Positions 57,348 to 64,000 of a DNA stretch of 64,000 nt are shown in pieces (the stretch's first letter is position 1; each line of letters begins with the position of its first letter). The stretch comes from Nostoc sp. MG11 (GTDB lineage Bacteria; Cyanobacteriota; Cyanobacteriia; Cyanobacteriales; Nostocaceae), in assembly GCF_014904695.1 (NCBI RefSeq), contig NZ_JACXXN010000023.1:1-64000 (forward strand), in the 5' to 3' direction. Below the pieces are notes generated by a model, which was given only the letters and a program-made list of their open reading frames with translations, made no database searches and was not told the origin of the DNA. A program made the translations under genes and the position numbers.

Positions 57348-58163
57348 ATGAATAACCGATGTAACAGATGGCTAACAATTAATCGGTTACATCTGGTATT
57401 ATCCGCTACCATAGTCTGTATTCTCTGCTATTCCATTTTGGCGACGGGATTCATCGCATCTGCTGCCCAAATGCCAGAAATTCAGCAGCGGGGCTATTTA
57501 ACTATTGCCGTCAAAGATAACTTGCGTCCCTTGGGATTTAGAGACGCCAGCGGCAATTTGCAAGGCTTAGAAATTGATTTGGCGAAGCGTTTAGCAGATG
57601 ACTTGCTAGGCAAACCAGATGCTATCAAGTTACAACCAGTAGCAAATCGCGATCGCCTAACTGTAGTCTTAGATCAGAAAGTTGATTTTGCGATCGCCAG
57701 AGTCACAGCAACCGAGTCACGCGCTCGCCTAGTTAATTTCAGTGTTCCTTACTACTTCGATGGCGCAGTCTTGGTTACAAAAGATGCCTCTGTGCAAAAG
57801 CTGAGCGATTTGGCAAAACGGAAGATTGCCGTACTTAATAACTCCAGTACCATCGCCCAAGTGCGTTACTATGTGCCAAATGCTGAGTTAGTAGGAGTAA
57901 ATTCTTACGAAGAAGCAAGAGAGCAAATAGAAAGTAATACCGCCGTAGCTTTTGCCGCAGATGCTAGCGTTCTAAGTGGTTGGGTGCAACAATATCCTCA
58001 GTATCGGCTACTGCCAACCAAACTATCTACTGAACCCTTGTCCGTAGTAATGCCCAAGGGATTGCAGTACGATGAGTTAAGACGAGGAGTGAATGAAGCG
58101 ATCACTCGTTACTTAGCAGAAGGTTGGCTTCAGCAACGCTCTCAATATTGGGGCTTACCGTAA
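57348..58163 (+). CDS. Family 3 extracellular solute-binding protein (polar amino-acid type)
   Basis: 271 residues. Signal peptide (LVLSATIVCILCYSILATGF, cleavage near ASAAQ), then GYLTIAVKDNLRPLGFRDASGN, LQGLEIDLAKRLADDLLG, and VDFAIARVTATESRARLVNFSVPYYF, the bilobed SBP_bac_3 pattern. It would capture amino acids or small polar compounds in the periplasm. No permease gene accompanies it. The ligand-contact motif T-x-x-R (TATESRARLVNFS) is retained. Confidence 0.87.
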   Translation: MNNRCNRWLTINRLHLVLSATIVCILCYSILATGFIASAAQMPEIQQRGYLTIAVKDNLRPLGFRDASGNLQGLEIDLAKRLADDLLGKPDAIKLQPVANRDRLTVVLDQKVDFAIARVTATESRARLVNFSVPYYFDGAVLVTKDASVQKLSDLAKRKIAVLNNSSTIAQVRYYVPNAELVGVNSYEEAREQIESNTAVAFAADASVLSGWVQQYPQYRLLPTKLSTEPLSVVMPKGLQYDELRRGVNEAITRYLAEGWLQQRSQYWGLP

Positions 58164-58170
58164 TTTGCAC

Positions 58171-58199
58171 GGTAGCGGGGCGTTTAGCCCGTGCTGAGT
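58171..58199. repeat. 29-bp dispersed repeat, intergenic copy
   Basis: GGTAGCGGGGCGTTTAGCCC then GTGCTGAGT, exact reverse complement of 54013-54041 in the helicase gene. It lies 8 bp after the solute-binding-protein stop and is followed by TTGACCCTTGAC-type repeats. Confidence 0.9.
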
Positions 58200-58321
58200 G
58201 GGAGATGAGGAAGCGAGAGACAAAGAGAATAACTACTAACTCTTGACCCTTGACTTTTGACCCTTGACAAAAACCTGATAATAGATACAGAAGTAACTTT
58301 TAATAATTGTATTTGCAAATA

Positions 58322-58846
58322 ATGGATAACAATCTAGCCGTTGTTTATCTCTCGATTTTGGTGGGTCTACTCGCATTTACACTTGTGGGTGTTTTTCGCC
58401 AGATTTTGAAAACTCGCAAGCTTGAAAGCTCTCTGTCACGATTGCGAAAGAAATTAGAGAAAGAAAAGGGTACAGCTCAAGAATATTATGAGTTAGCCAG
58501 TATTTATTCAGAAAAAAAATTGTTTTCCCAGGCGATCGCGCTATTTCAAAAAGCTCTTAAAGCCGCTGAAGAAGAGGGTGAAGAAAATATTGCCCCCATT
58601 TACAATGGTCTAGGCTATGCTTACTTTACCCAAGAGCAATACGACTTAGCGATTCGCCAGTACAAAGAAGCGCTCAAAAAGAAACCAGATTATGTAACAG
58701 GGTTGAATAATCTTGGTCATGCTTACGAGCGAAAAAAATTAACTGCTCAGGCATTACAAACTTACGAAGAAGCACTAAAATATTCTCCCAACAACTCTAC
58801 TGCTAAACGCCGTGCAGAATCTTTACGCCGTTTAGTTTCTGCGTAA
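58322..58846 (+). CDS. Membrane-anchored TPR protein
   Basis: 174 residues from the ATG at 58322; a TTG at 58307 is in frame but has no ribosome site. One N-terminal membrane helix (VVYLSILVGLLAFTLVGVF), a charged helix (LESSLSRLRKKLEKEKG), then about three tetratricopeptide repeats (AQEYYELASIYSEKKLFSQA, APIYNGLGYAYFTQEQYDLA, VTGLNNLGHAYERKKLTAQA). A cytosol-facing scaffold is likely. Similar proteins in cyanobacteria are implicated in photosystem assembly, but nothing here assigns that role. Terminator at 58880-58914. Confidence 0.88.
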   Translation: MDNNLAVVYLSILVGLLAFTLVGVFRQILKTRKLESSLSRLRKKLEKEKGTAQEYYELASIYSEKKLFSQAIALFQKALKAAEEEGEENIAPIYNGLGYAYFTQEQYDLAIRQYKEALKKKPDYVTGLNNLGHAYERKKLTAQALQTYEEALKYSPNNSTAKRRAESLRRLVSA

Positions 58847-58879
58847 ATAAAAGTAACTGAGTATCAGTTAAAGCGAGAG

Positions 58880-58914
58880 GGGTAAGGGGCTAAGAAAGAA
58901 TTATCCCCTTACCC
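58880..58914 (+). terminator. Terminator of the TPR gene
   Basis: Perfect 10-bp inverted repeat GGGTAAGGGG (58880-58889) and CCCCTTACCC (58905-58914), 15-nt loop, then TTT and a second C-rich run that can extend the pairing. Confidence 0.75.
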
Positions 58915-59044
58915 TTTAACCTTTCCCCTCTTAAGAGTCCCTAGCTGTTAGCAAATTAATTTGACATTAATCTCTTAATTTATCGGTTTCTAGGCTATTG
59001 CTCGGAAATAGATAAATATACGTTTATTGGAAAAATGTAAAGGG

Positions 59045-61039
59045 ATGATTAAGAGATTCCGTTTTTTTTGGATAGCTATTACCCTCATTGTCTTAATTAC
59101 TATCTCACTAGGATTTATGGAAATGTTGTCTGCTCAGCAGCCCTCGATTTCCCATCCTCTTACTGAATTAACTGAGGTAGAAATTAGAACAGCTGTTTCG
59201 GTGATCAAAAGAGCAAAAACTTTGAGCGAAATGGCAGCTTTTCCACTGATTACTTTGCAAGAACCAGATAAAAATGAAGTTATAAAATTTACACCTGGTA
59301 AAGCCTTCCAGCGAAAAGCTTTTTTGGTAGTGTATGAACGTTCGCAAAACAAAACTTACGAGGGAATTGTTGACTTAACAAGCAAAACTTTAAGTTCTTG
59401 GAAAGAAATACCCTCTGCTCAACCTGCAATTATTAATCCAGAATATGAACTAGCAACTCAGGTAGTCAAAGCCGATCCCCAGTGGCAAAAAGCGATGAAA
59501 AGCCGGGGAATTACAGATTTCAATCAAGTTAAAATTAGTTGTTGGGCGCCAGGAATCCTGAGTCAACTCGAAGTTGTCGCAGGCGATCGCCTTTGTCGAG
59601 CTTTATCCTATTACAAAGGCGATCGCTGGAATTTTTACGGTAGTCCCATTGAAGGAGTGCTAGCAACCGTCAATTTGAATACAGGTAAAATTGCCAGTTT
59701 TGTTGATAGAGGAAAAGTACCTTTTTCCAAAGAAAACTGGAACTACGATGTTAAGTCCTTGGGCAAATTACTTTCACCACCTAAAGCATTGAAAATTTTC
59801 CAACCTAATGGTAAAAGCTTCCGGCTCAACGGTAATGAAATTAGCTGGCAAGGTTGGAAGTTTCGCTATATGATGCATCCCCGCAGTGGATTGGTGCTCT
59901 ACCAAGTGAATTACAACGACGGGGGAAATGTCCGACCAGTGTTATACCGCGCTAGTCTATCGGAGATGGTAGTACCTTACTTTGATCCTGAGCCTACCTG
60001 GTCGTTTAGAAATGCATTTGATGTTGGGGAATATAACTTTGGTTTGTTAGCAAATACGATGGAGTTGGGAAAGGAAATTCCCGAAAATGGTCTTTTGCTA
60101 AACGCTGTGTTGGCTAATGAGCAGGGAGAACCTTATGTGATACCAGGTGTTCTCGGTATCTACGAGCGCGATCGCGGAATGCTCTGGAAGCACTATGAGT
60201 ACAACACCAAACGCAACGATGTCCGTCGTAATCGAGAACTAGTTATGACGATGACTGCGGCGGTTGATAACTATGATTACAACGTTAATTGGATCTTTCA
60301 CCAGGATGGGATGCTGGAGGTCGAGAACGAATTAACGGGTATCGTACTAGCACAGGGAACGGCTGCCGAAAAACAGTCTGAGGATAATTCCTATGGTCGG
60401 TTAATCGCAAAAAACATTGTCGGAGTGAATCATCAGCACTTTTTCAACTACCGTCTAGATATGGATGTAGATGGTCAGGCTAATTCTGTGATGGAAATGA
60501 ACATGAAAGCCTTGCCAATAGATGAGAAAAATCCTGTAGGAAATGCGATCGCACTTGCAGAAACCCCACTAGCAAAAGAAACGGCTGCTGTGCGCGATAT
60601 AGATATGAAACACAGTCGGGAATGGATGATTGTTAGTGCAGATAAGAAGAATAGTCTGGGGGCTGCTCCTGGATATATGCTGATGCCTGGAGGTAACTCA
60701 ATATTTTTCCCTGTGGAAGGCTCGAAGATCCGCCAAAAGGCTGAATTTGCAACTCATCATGTCTGGGTAACGAAATATGAGCCAGATGAACTTTATGCTA
60801 GCGGAGATTATCCCAACCAAGGACAGCCGGGACAGGGTTTACCTCAATATATTGCAGACGATGAGTCTTTAATGGGTGAAGATATCGTGTTGTGGTACAC
60901 AATGGGCGTGACTCATATTCCGCGATCGGAGGATTGGCCTGTGATGCCTGTTCACCGAGTTGGTTTTAAACTCGTTCCTAGAGGATTCTTTAGCCGCAAT
61001 CCAGCTATTAATTTGCCTGAACCGATACCTTTAAACTAG
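59045..61039 (+). CDS. Copper-containing primary amine oxidase
   Basis: 664 residues from the ATG at 59045. Signal peptide or anchor (FRFFWIAITLIVLITISLGFM). The Tyr that becomes the topaquinone cofactor is Tyr410 in DNYDY (N-Y-D consensus). Copper ligands are His463-x-His465 in NHQHFFNYRLDMDVDG and a third His at 571/572 in ATHHVW. The enzyme would oxidise primary amines to aldehydes with release of ammonia and hydrogen peroxide, probably in the periplasm. Length is normal for the family (about 650-700). Convergent with the iron permease gene, 50 bp apart. Uncommon in cyanobacteria as far as I know. Confidence 0.93.
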   Translation: MIKRFRFFWIAITLIVLITISLGFMEMLSAQQPSISHPLTELTEVEIRTAVSVIKRAKTLSEMAAFPLITLQEPDKNEVIKFTPGKAFQRKAFLVVYERSQNKTYEGIVDLTSKTLSSWKEIPSAQPAIINPEYELATQVVKADPQWQKAMKSRGITDFNQVKISCWAPGILSQLEVVAGDRLCRALSYYKGDRWNFYGSPIEGVLATVNLNTGKIASFVDRGKVPFSKENWNYDVKSLGKLLSPPKALKIFQPNGKSFRLNGNEISWQGWKFRYMMHPRSGLVLYQVNYNDGGNVRPVLYRASLSEMVVPYFDPEPTWSFRNAFDVGEYNFGLLANTMELGKEIPENGLLLNAVLANEQGEPYVIPGVLGIYERDRGMLWKHYEYNTKRNDVRRNRELVMTMTAAVDNYDYNVNWIFHQDGMLEVENELTGIVLAQGTAAEKQSEDNSYGRLIAKNIVGVNHQHFFNYRLDMDVDGQANSVMEMNMKALPIDEKNPVGNAIALAETPLAKETAAVRDIDMKHSREWMIVSADKKNSLGAAPGYMLMPGGNSIFFPVEGSKIRQKAEFATHHVWVTKYEPDELYASGDYPNQGQPGQGLPQYIADDESLMGEDIVLWYTMGVTHIPRSEDWPVMPVHRVGFKLVPRGFFSRNPAINLPEPIPLN

Positions 61040-61090
61040 CCTATTCCTCGTTCTGCGGCTCCATATTGCTCTTTGCTGGTAGCAAAACTG

Positions 61091-62746
61091 TTAATCAACC
61101 TCCCTTTGCAAACTACGGTATGCCTCTAAAGAGAGTCCTTTGAAGCGATTTTGAGACAACACCAACAACGTGGAACTAATTGAAATCACTAGCATTACTA
61201 GTACCGCCGCTGCTGCATCACTATAGGAAACACTCTCAGTTGCTTTCCAAATATGCGTTGCTAAGGTACTAAAGCCAATGGGAGCCAATAGTAATGTCAC
61301 TGGTAACTCCTTAATTGCAGTCAGAAACACCAACGCTGCTCCACCCAGAACCCCCGGACTCACTAGGGGCAACGTAATTTCTTTTAAACTTTGCCAGCGG
61401 GTTCTGCCTAAACTCTGGGCAGATTCTTCTAATTGGGGATTAACTTGAAGCAGGGAACTCCGCACTGTGCCAACGGACTGGGAAACAAATAATACTAAAT
61501 ATGCAAATATCAGCATTGGCAAAGTTTGATATAACCAAGGCAGGTAATTTGCTCCCCAAAATACCAGAGAGAGGGCGACTACAATTCCAGGTAAACCAAA
61601 GCCAATATAGCTACAGCGTTCAATGGCGACGGTAATGCGACTGGGAAACCGGACTGCAAGGATTGCGATTGGCAAAGCGCAGAGAGTGGCTACTATGGCG
61701 GCCAATCCTGCGGCTACTATCGAGTGCCAAGCTAACTGCATCAGTTTCAGTAAAGAGATAATTTCACCTACGCCTGTGCTTGTTAATCCTCTGACTAGCC
61801 AAAACAAAGTGACACTTATTGGTAACACCAGACCCAAGCTAGCGATGACGAGGCAAAACAAAATTGCAGGCACTTGCCAAACACCAAGATGAACCAATGC
61901 AGGCAAACGGTAGGATTTGGTGGCACGACTGTAGTAGGCAGCTCGCGATCGCGCTTTGTATTCTAACCACAACACCAGCAAAACTAAACCCACCAGCATT
62001 AAAGCTAGCGCCGCTGCATGATTGCGATCAAATGTATATCTGTACTGCAGAAAAATCGCGCGTGTAAATGTATCAAATCGCATCACTGAAGTTGTGCCAA
62101 AATCCTGCAAAGCATTCAGCGTGACCAACAATCCTCCGGCTACAATTGATGGACGCAGAGTAGGTAAGGTGATCTGAAAAAAGGTTTCCCGCTGACTATA
62201 ACCTAAACTCCTTGCAGCTTCCTCAATTGTTGGGTCAACGCCTTGCCATCCAGCCTGAATACTCAGCAGTAAATATGGATAGGAAAACAGAGTTAGTCCC
62301 AGAATTGCTCCAGTCCAACCGTAGATTTCTGGTAACTCCTGCACTCCTAGCGGTTCTAGCCAAAGTTGTAACCAGCTCCCCTTGGGGCCAAAAGCAGCAA
62401 TTAAAGCAAAACCACCCACATAGTCGGGTACAGCTAAGGGTAATGTGGTAACAATCAGCCAAAATCGCCGCCAAGGTAAATCCGTCCGCATTGTGAGAAA
62501 CGCCAGTGGTATTGCGATCGCAGCTGAAAGTAAAGTACTAACTACAGCTAGTCCAACGCTGTTAAACAACACAGTCAGCGTGCGGGGACGCGATATCAAA
62601 GCCAACAACTTTTCAGGGCCGACACCAGCCATGCGTATGACTAAGTAAGTCAAAGGTAGTGCGATCGCCATAGCCGTCAGTCCAGCTATGATTACAAGAA
62701 ACAAAGGTGGATGATGAGTTTTTATACCTCTAATGCCTCTAAGCAT
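61091..62746 (-). CDS. Iron(III) ABC transporter permease (FutB/FbpB-like)
   Basis: 551 residues from the ATG at 62746; a TTG at 62767 is also in frame. Two fused permease domains with about 12 helices. Each carries an EAA loop for the ATPase: EAARSLGYSQRETFFQITLP and SAQSLGRTRWQSLKEITLP. It would pass Fe(III) across the cytoplasmic membrane. The substrate-binding protein is at 62901, same strand, 154 bp upstream. The ATPase (FutC) gene is not in the window. Regulation by Fur is likely but no clear Fur box was found in the short gap. Confidence 0.92.
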   Translation of the reverse strand: MLRGIRGIKTHHPPLFLVIIAGLTAMAIALPLTYLVIRMAGVGPEKLLALISRPRTLTVLFNSVGLAVVSTLLSAAIAIPLAFLTMRTDLPWRRFWLIVTTLPLAVPDYVGGFALIAAFGPKGSWLQLWLEPLGVQELPEIYGWTGAILGLTLFSYPYLLLSIQAGWQGVDPTIEEAARSLGYSQRETFFQITLPTLRPSIVAGGLLVTLNALQDFGTTSVMRFDTFTRAIFLQYRYTFDRNHAAALALMLVGLVLLVLWLEYKARSRAAYYSRATKSYRLPALVHLGVWQVPAILFCLVIASLGLVLPISVTLFWLVRGLTSTGVGEIISLLKLMQLAWHSIVAAGLAAIVATLCALPIAILAVRFPSRITVAIERCSYIGFGLPGIVVALSLVFWGANYLPWLYQTLPMLIFAYLVLFVSQSVGTVRSSLLQVNPQLEESAQSLGRTRWQSLKEITLPLVSPGVLGGAALVFLTAIKELPVTLLLAPIGFSTLATHIWKATESVSYSDAAAAVLVMLVISISSTLLVLSQNRFKGLSLEAYRSLQREVD

Positions 62747-62900
62747 AGCTTCTAATAAAAATTGCAAGGCTTGAGGAGATGAGAGATTACGGAAGAGGTA
62801 GATAGGTTACAGATGATTGGGAATAACCTGCACTCATTCCCCAGTCCCCAGTCCCCATTGCCCCTTATCCCCAGAGGGGGCCCCGAGTTCCCCAATCTAG

Positions 62901-63911
62901 TTACAATAAACCTGCCTCTTGGAGTATTGAGATAGTTCCCTTTAAATCAGATAATTCACTTAGATCAAGCTGCGGAGACTGTAGCTGATTCAGCGGAACT
63001 TGTTTGTGTGATACAGGGATGCCTTTTACCAACGGATATTCATAAAACTTCTGAGTCAGGTACTTTTGTACGTCTGGGCTGAGCATGTAAGCAACAAACT
63101 TTTCTGCATCACTTTTTTGATCGGTTGTATTCAGTACTGCCAAACCTGCCACGTTAATCAATGCTCCTGCATCACCACGTGTATGATGAATAGCGACGGG
63201 GAAGTTAGGATTTGTTGTGATAAATCGATATAGGTAATAGTTATTTACTAATCCCAAAGCGATTTCTCCCCGTCCTAAGGCCTCAACAATTGCAGAATTT
63301 TTGCTATAGTCTTTGGCTCCATTGGCTTTCATCGCCTTCAACCACTGCAAAGTTTTTTGATCCCCTTCTATGAGTCGCATTGCAGTGACAAAAGATAAAA
63401 AAGAACCGTTAGTAGGTGCCCAACCGACTTTACCTCGCCACTTCGGATCACTCAGTTGCATTACACTTGTGGGAAGTTCGCTAGCTTTCACAAGCTTAGT
63501 GTTGTAGTCGATTACGCGTGCGCGTCCAGAGATGCCAACCCATTGCCCGGCGGGAGAGCGAAATTGCTGAGCAACTTTGTTCAATAATTGCGTAGGAAGA
63601 GATAAGGTTCGCCCTTCTTTGGCTATAGCTCCCAAGGAACCAGCATCTTGAGCATAAAATACATCAGCGCGGCTATTTTTACCTTCTTCGAGGAGGGCGA
63701 TCGCTAACTCAGTGGAGTCACCATAGCGTACCTGAATATTTATCCCCAAATCTTTCTGAGCTTTTTCAATCAGGGGAGCCATAATGTCCTCTTCTCGCCC
63801 TGAATAAATCGTCAATGTTTTTGAGGCCGCTACGGCTGAAATTCCCACTCCCCAGTTCAAAAGCACAGCAGCAATTACAAATGAGATTTGCTGTACTCGA
63901 ATTGAAACCAT
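62901..63911 (-). CDS. Iron(III) ABC transporter substrate-binding protein (FutA/IdiA-like)
   Basis: 336 residues. Signal peptide (VQQISFVIAAVLLNWGVGISAVAA), then a type II binding fold: LTIYSGREEDIMAPLIEKA, RADVFYAQDAGSLGAI, GISGRARVIDYN, and the Tyr cluster in GLVNNYYLYRF which coordinates Fe(III) in FutA-type proteins. It is the first gene of a two-gene iron uptake unit with the permease at 61091. Start ATG at 63911. The 89 bp upstream to the window edge hold no obvious terminator or operator. Confidence 0.92.
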   Translation of the reverse strand: MVSIRVQQISFVIAAVLLNWGVGISAVAASKTLTIYSGREEDIMAPLIEKAQKDLGINIQVRYGDSTELAIALLEEGKNSRADVFYAQDAGSLGAIAKEGRTLSLPTQLLNKVAQQFRSPAGQWVGISGRARVIDYNTKLVKASELPTSVMQLSDPKWRGKVGWAPTNGSFLSFVTAMRLIEGDQKTLQWLKAMKANGAKDYSKNSAIVEALGRGEIALGLVNNYYLYRFITTNPNFPVAIHHTRGDAGALINVAGLAVLNTTDQKSDAEKFVAYMLSPDVQKYLTQKFYEYPLVKGIPVSHKQVPLNQLQSPQLDLSELSDLKGTISILQEAGLL

Positions 63912-64000
63912 TAAATTGACCTCCGATTCTAGATCTGGGTTATGGACAAGTATTTCTGCAAGTTCTTGTGAGATTGCAAGTATGTAGAAGATTAACGAAT

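Overview
The window is chromosomal DNA from a cyanobacterium, most likely a filamentous heterocyst-forming (Nostoc/Anabaena-like) species. The evidence is the psbD-psbC overlap, the pds-crtB carotenoid pair, a Rubisco accumulation factor (raf1), many copies of the cyanobacterial octamer GCGATCGC, heptanucleotide tandem repeats, and short intergenic repeats of the TCAAGGGTCAAGAGTC and TTTGGGATTTGGGATT type. No rRNA, CRISPR array, intact insertion sequence or prophage was seen. Two tRNA genes are present, Arg-ACG and Ser-GCU.

Layout. 1-3.3 kb: 3' end of psbD, psbC, a DUF72 protein and a single-domain cyclic-nucleotide-binding protein. 3.3-6.4 kb: an accessory patch with four paralogous small peptides carrying a Gly-Gly leader-like motif, transposase remnants and an Uma2 fragment. 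6.4-19 kb: housekeeping genes (moaC, tRNA-Arg, MFS exporter, GT2, NlpC/P60 peptidase, serine hydrolase, a beta-barrel protein, a ribosome-hibernation-factor-like gene broken by an in-frame stop, an amino-acid-binding lipoprotein, tRNA-Ser, crtB and pds). 19-21 kb: nagZ, then a long gene-free stretch with two MITE-like repeats.

21.2-37.3 kb: one co-directional exopolysaccharide or glycan locus. It encodes a membrane 4,6-dehydratase, a flippase, an O-antigen-type polymerase, three GT4 glycosyltransferases, two paralogous propeller-like proteins, a membrane-anchored TIM-barrel protein, a sugar aminotransferase, an initiating phosphoglycosyltransferase and a Wzc-type co-polymerase kinase. Together they form a Wzx/Wzy pathway, probably using a 4-amino-4,6-dideoxy sugar.

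37.4-64 kb: mutL, an active-site-less rhodanese, an adenosine-deaminase-like gene, a DUF1778/GNAT toxin-antitoxin pair, a TetR/Rieske oxygenase divergon with two matching operators, Uma2, DUF445, ubiE/menG, a response regulator, raf1, a MarR/iron-sulfur-SCP2 unit sharing a palindromic operator, a GT39-like enzyme, a UvrD-like helicase carrying repeat-derived inserts, a two-repeat secreted protein, a GrpB pseudogene, rpmI-rplT, a solute-binding protein, a TPR protein, a copper amine oxidase and an iron(III) ABC permease with its binding protein.

The items most worth a second look are the tandem Gly-Gly peptide family (4.1-5.4 kb), a predicted four-helix RNA that hides the ribosome binding site of a 30-residue ORF (12.69-12.88 kb), the stop-interrupted hibernation factor, the two small divergons with visible operators, and coding regions that have absorbed intergenic repeats (mutL and the helicase). 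All calls come from reading the sequence; no database search was run.
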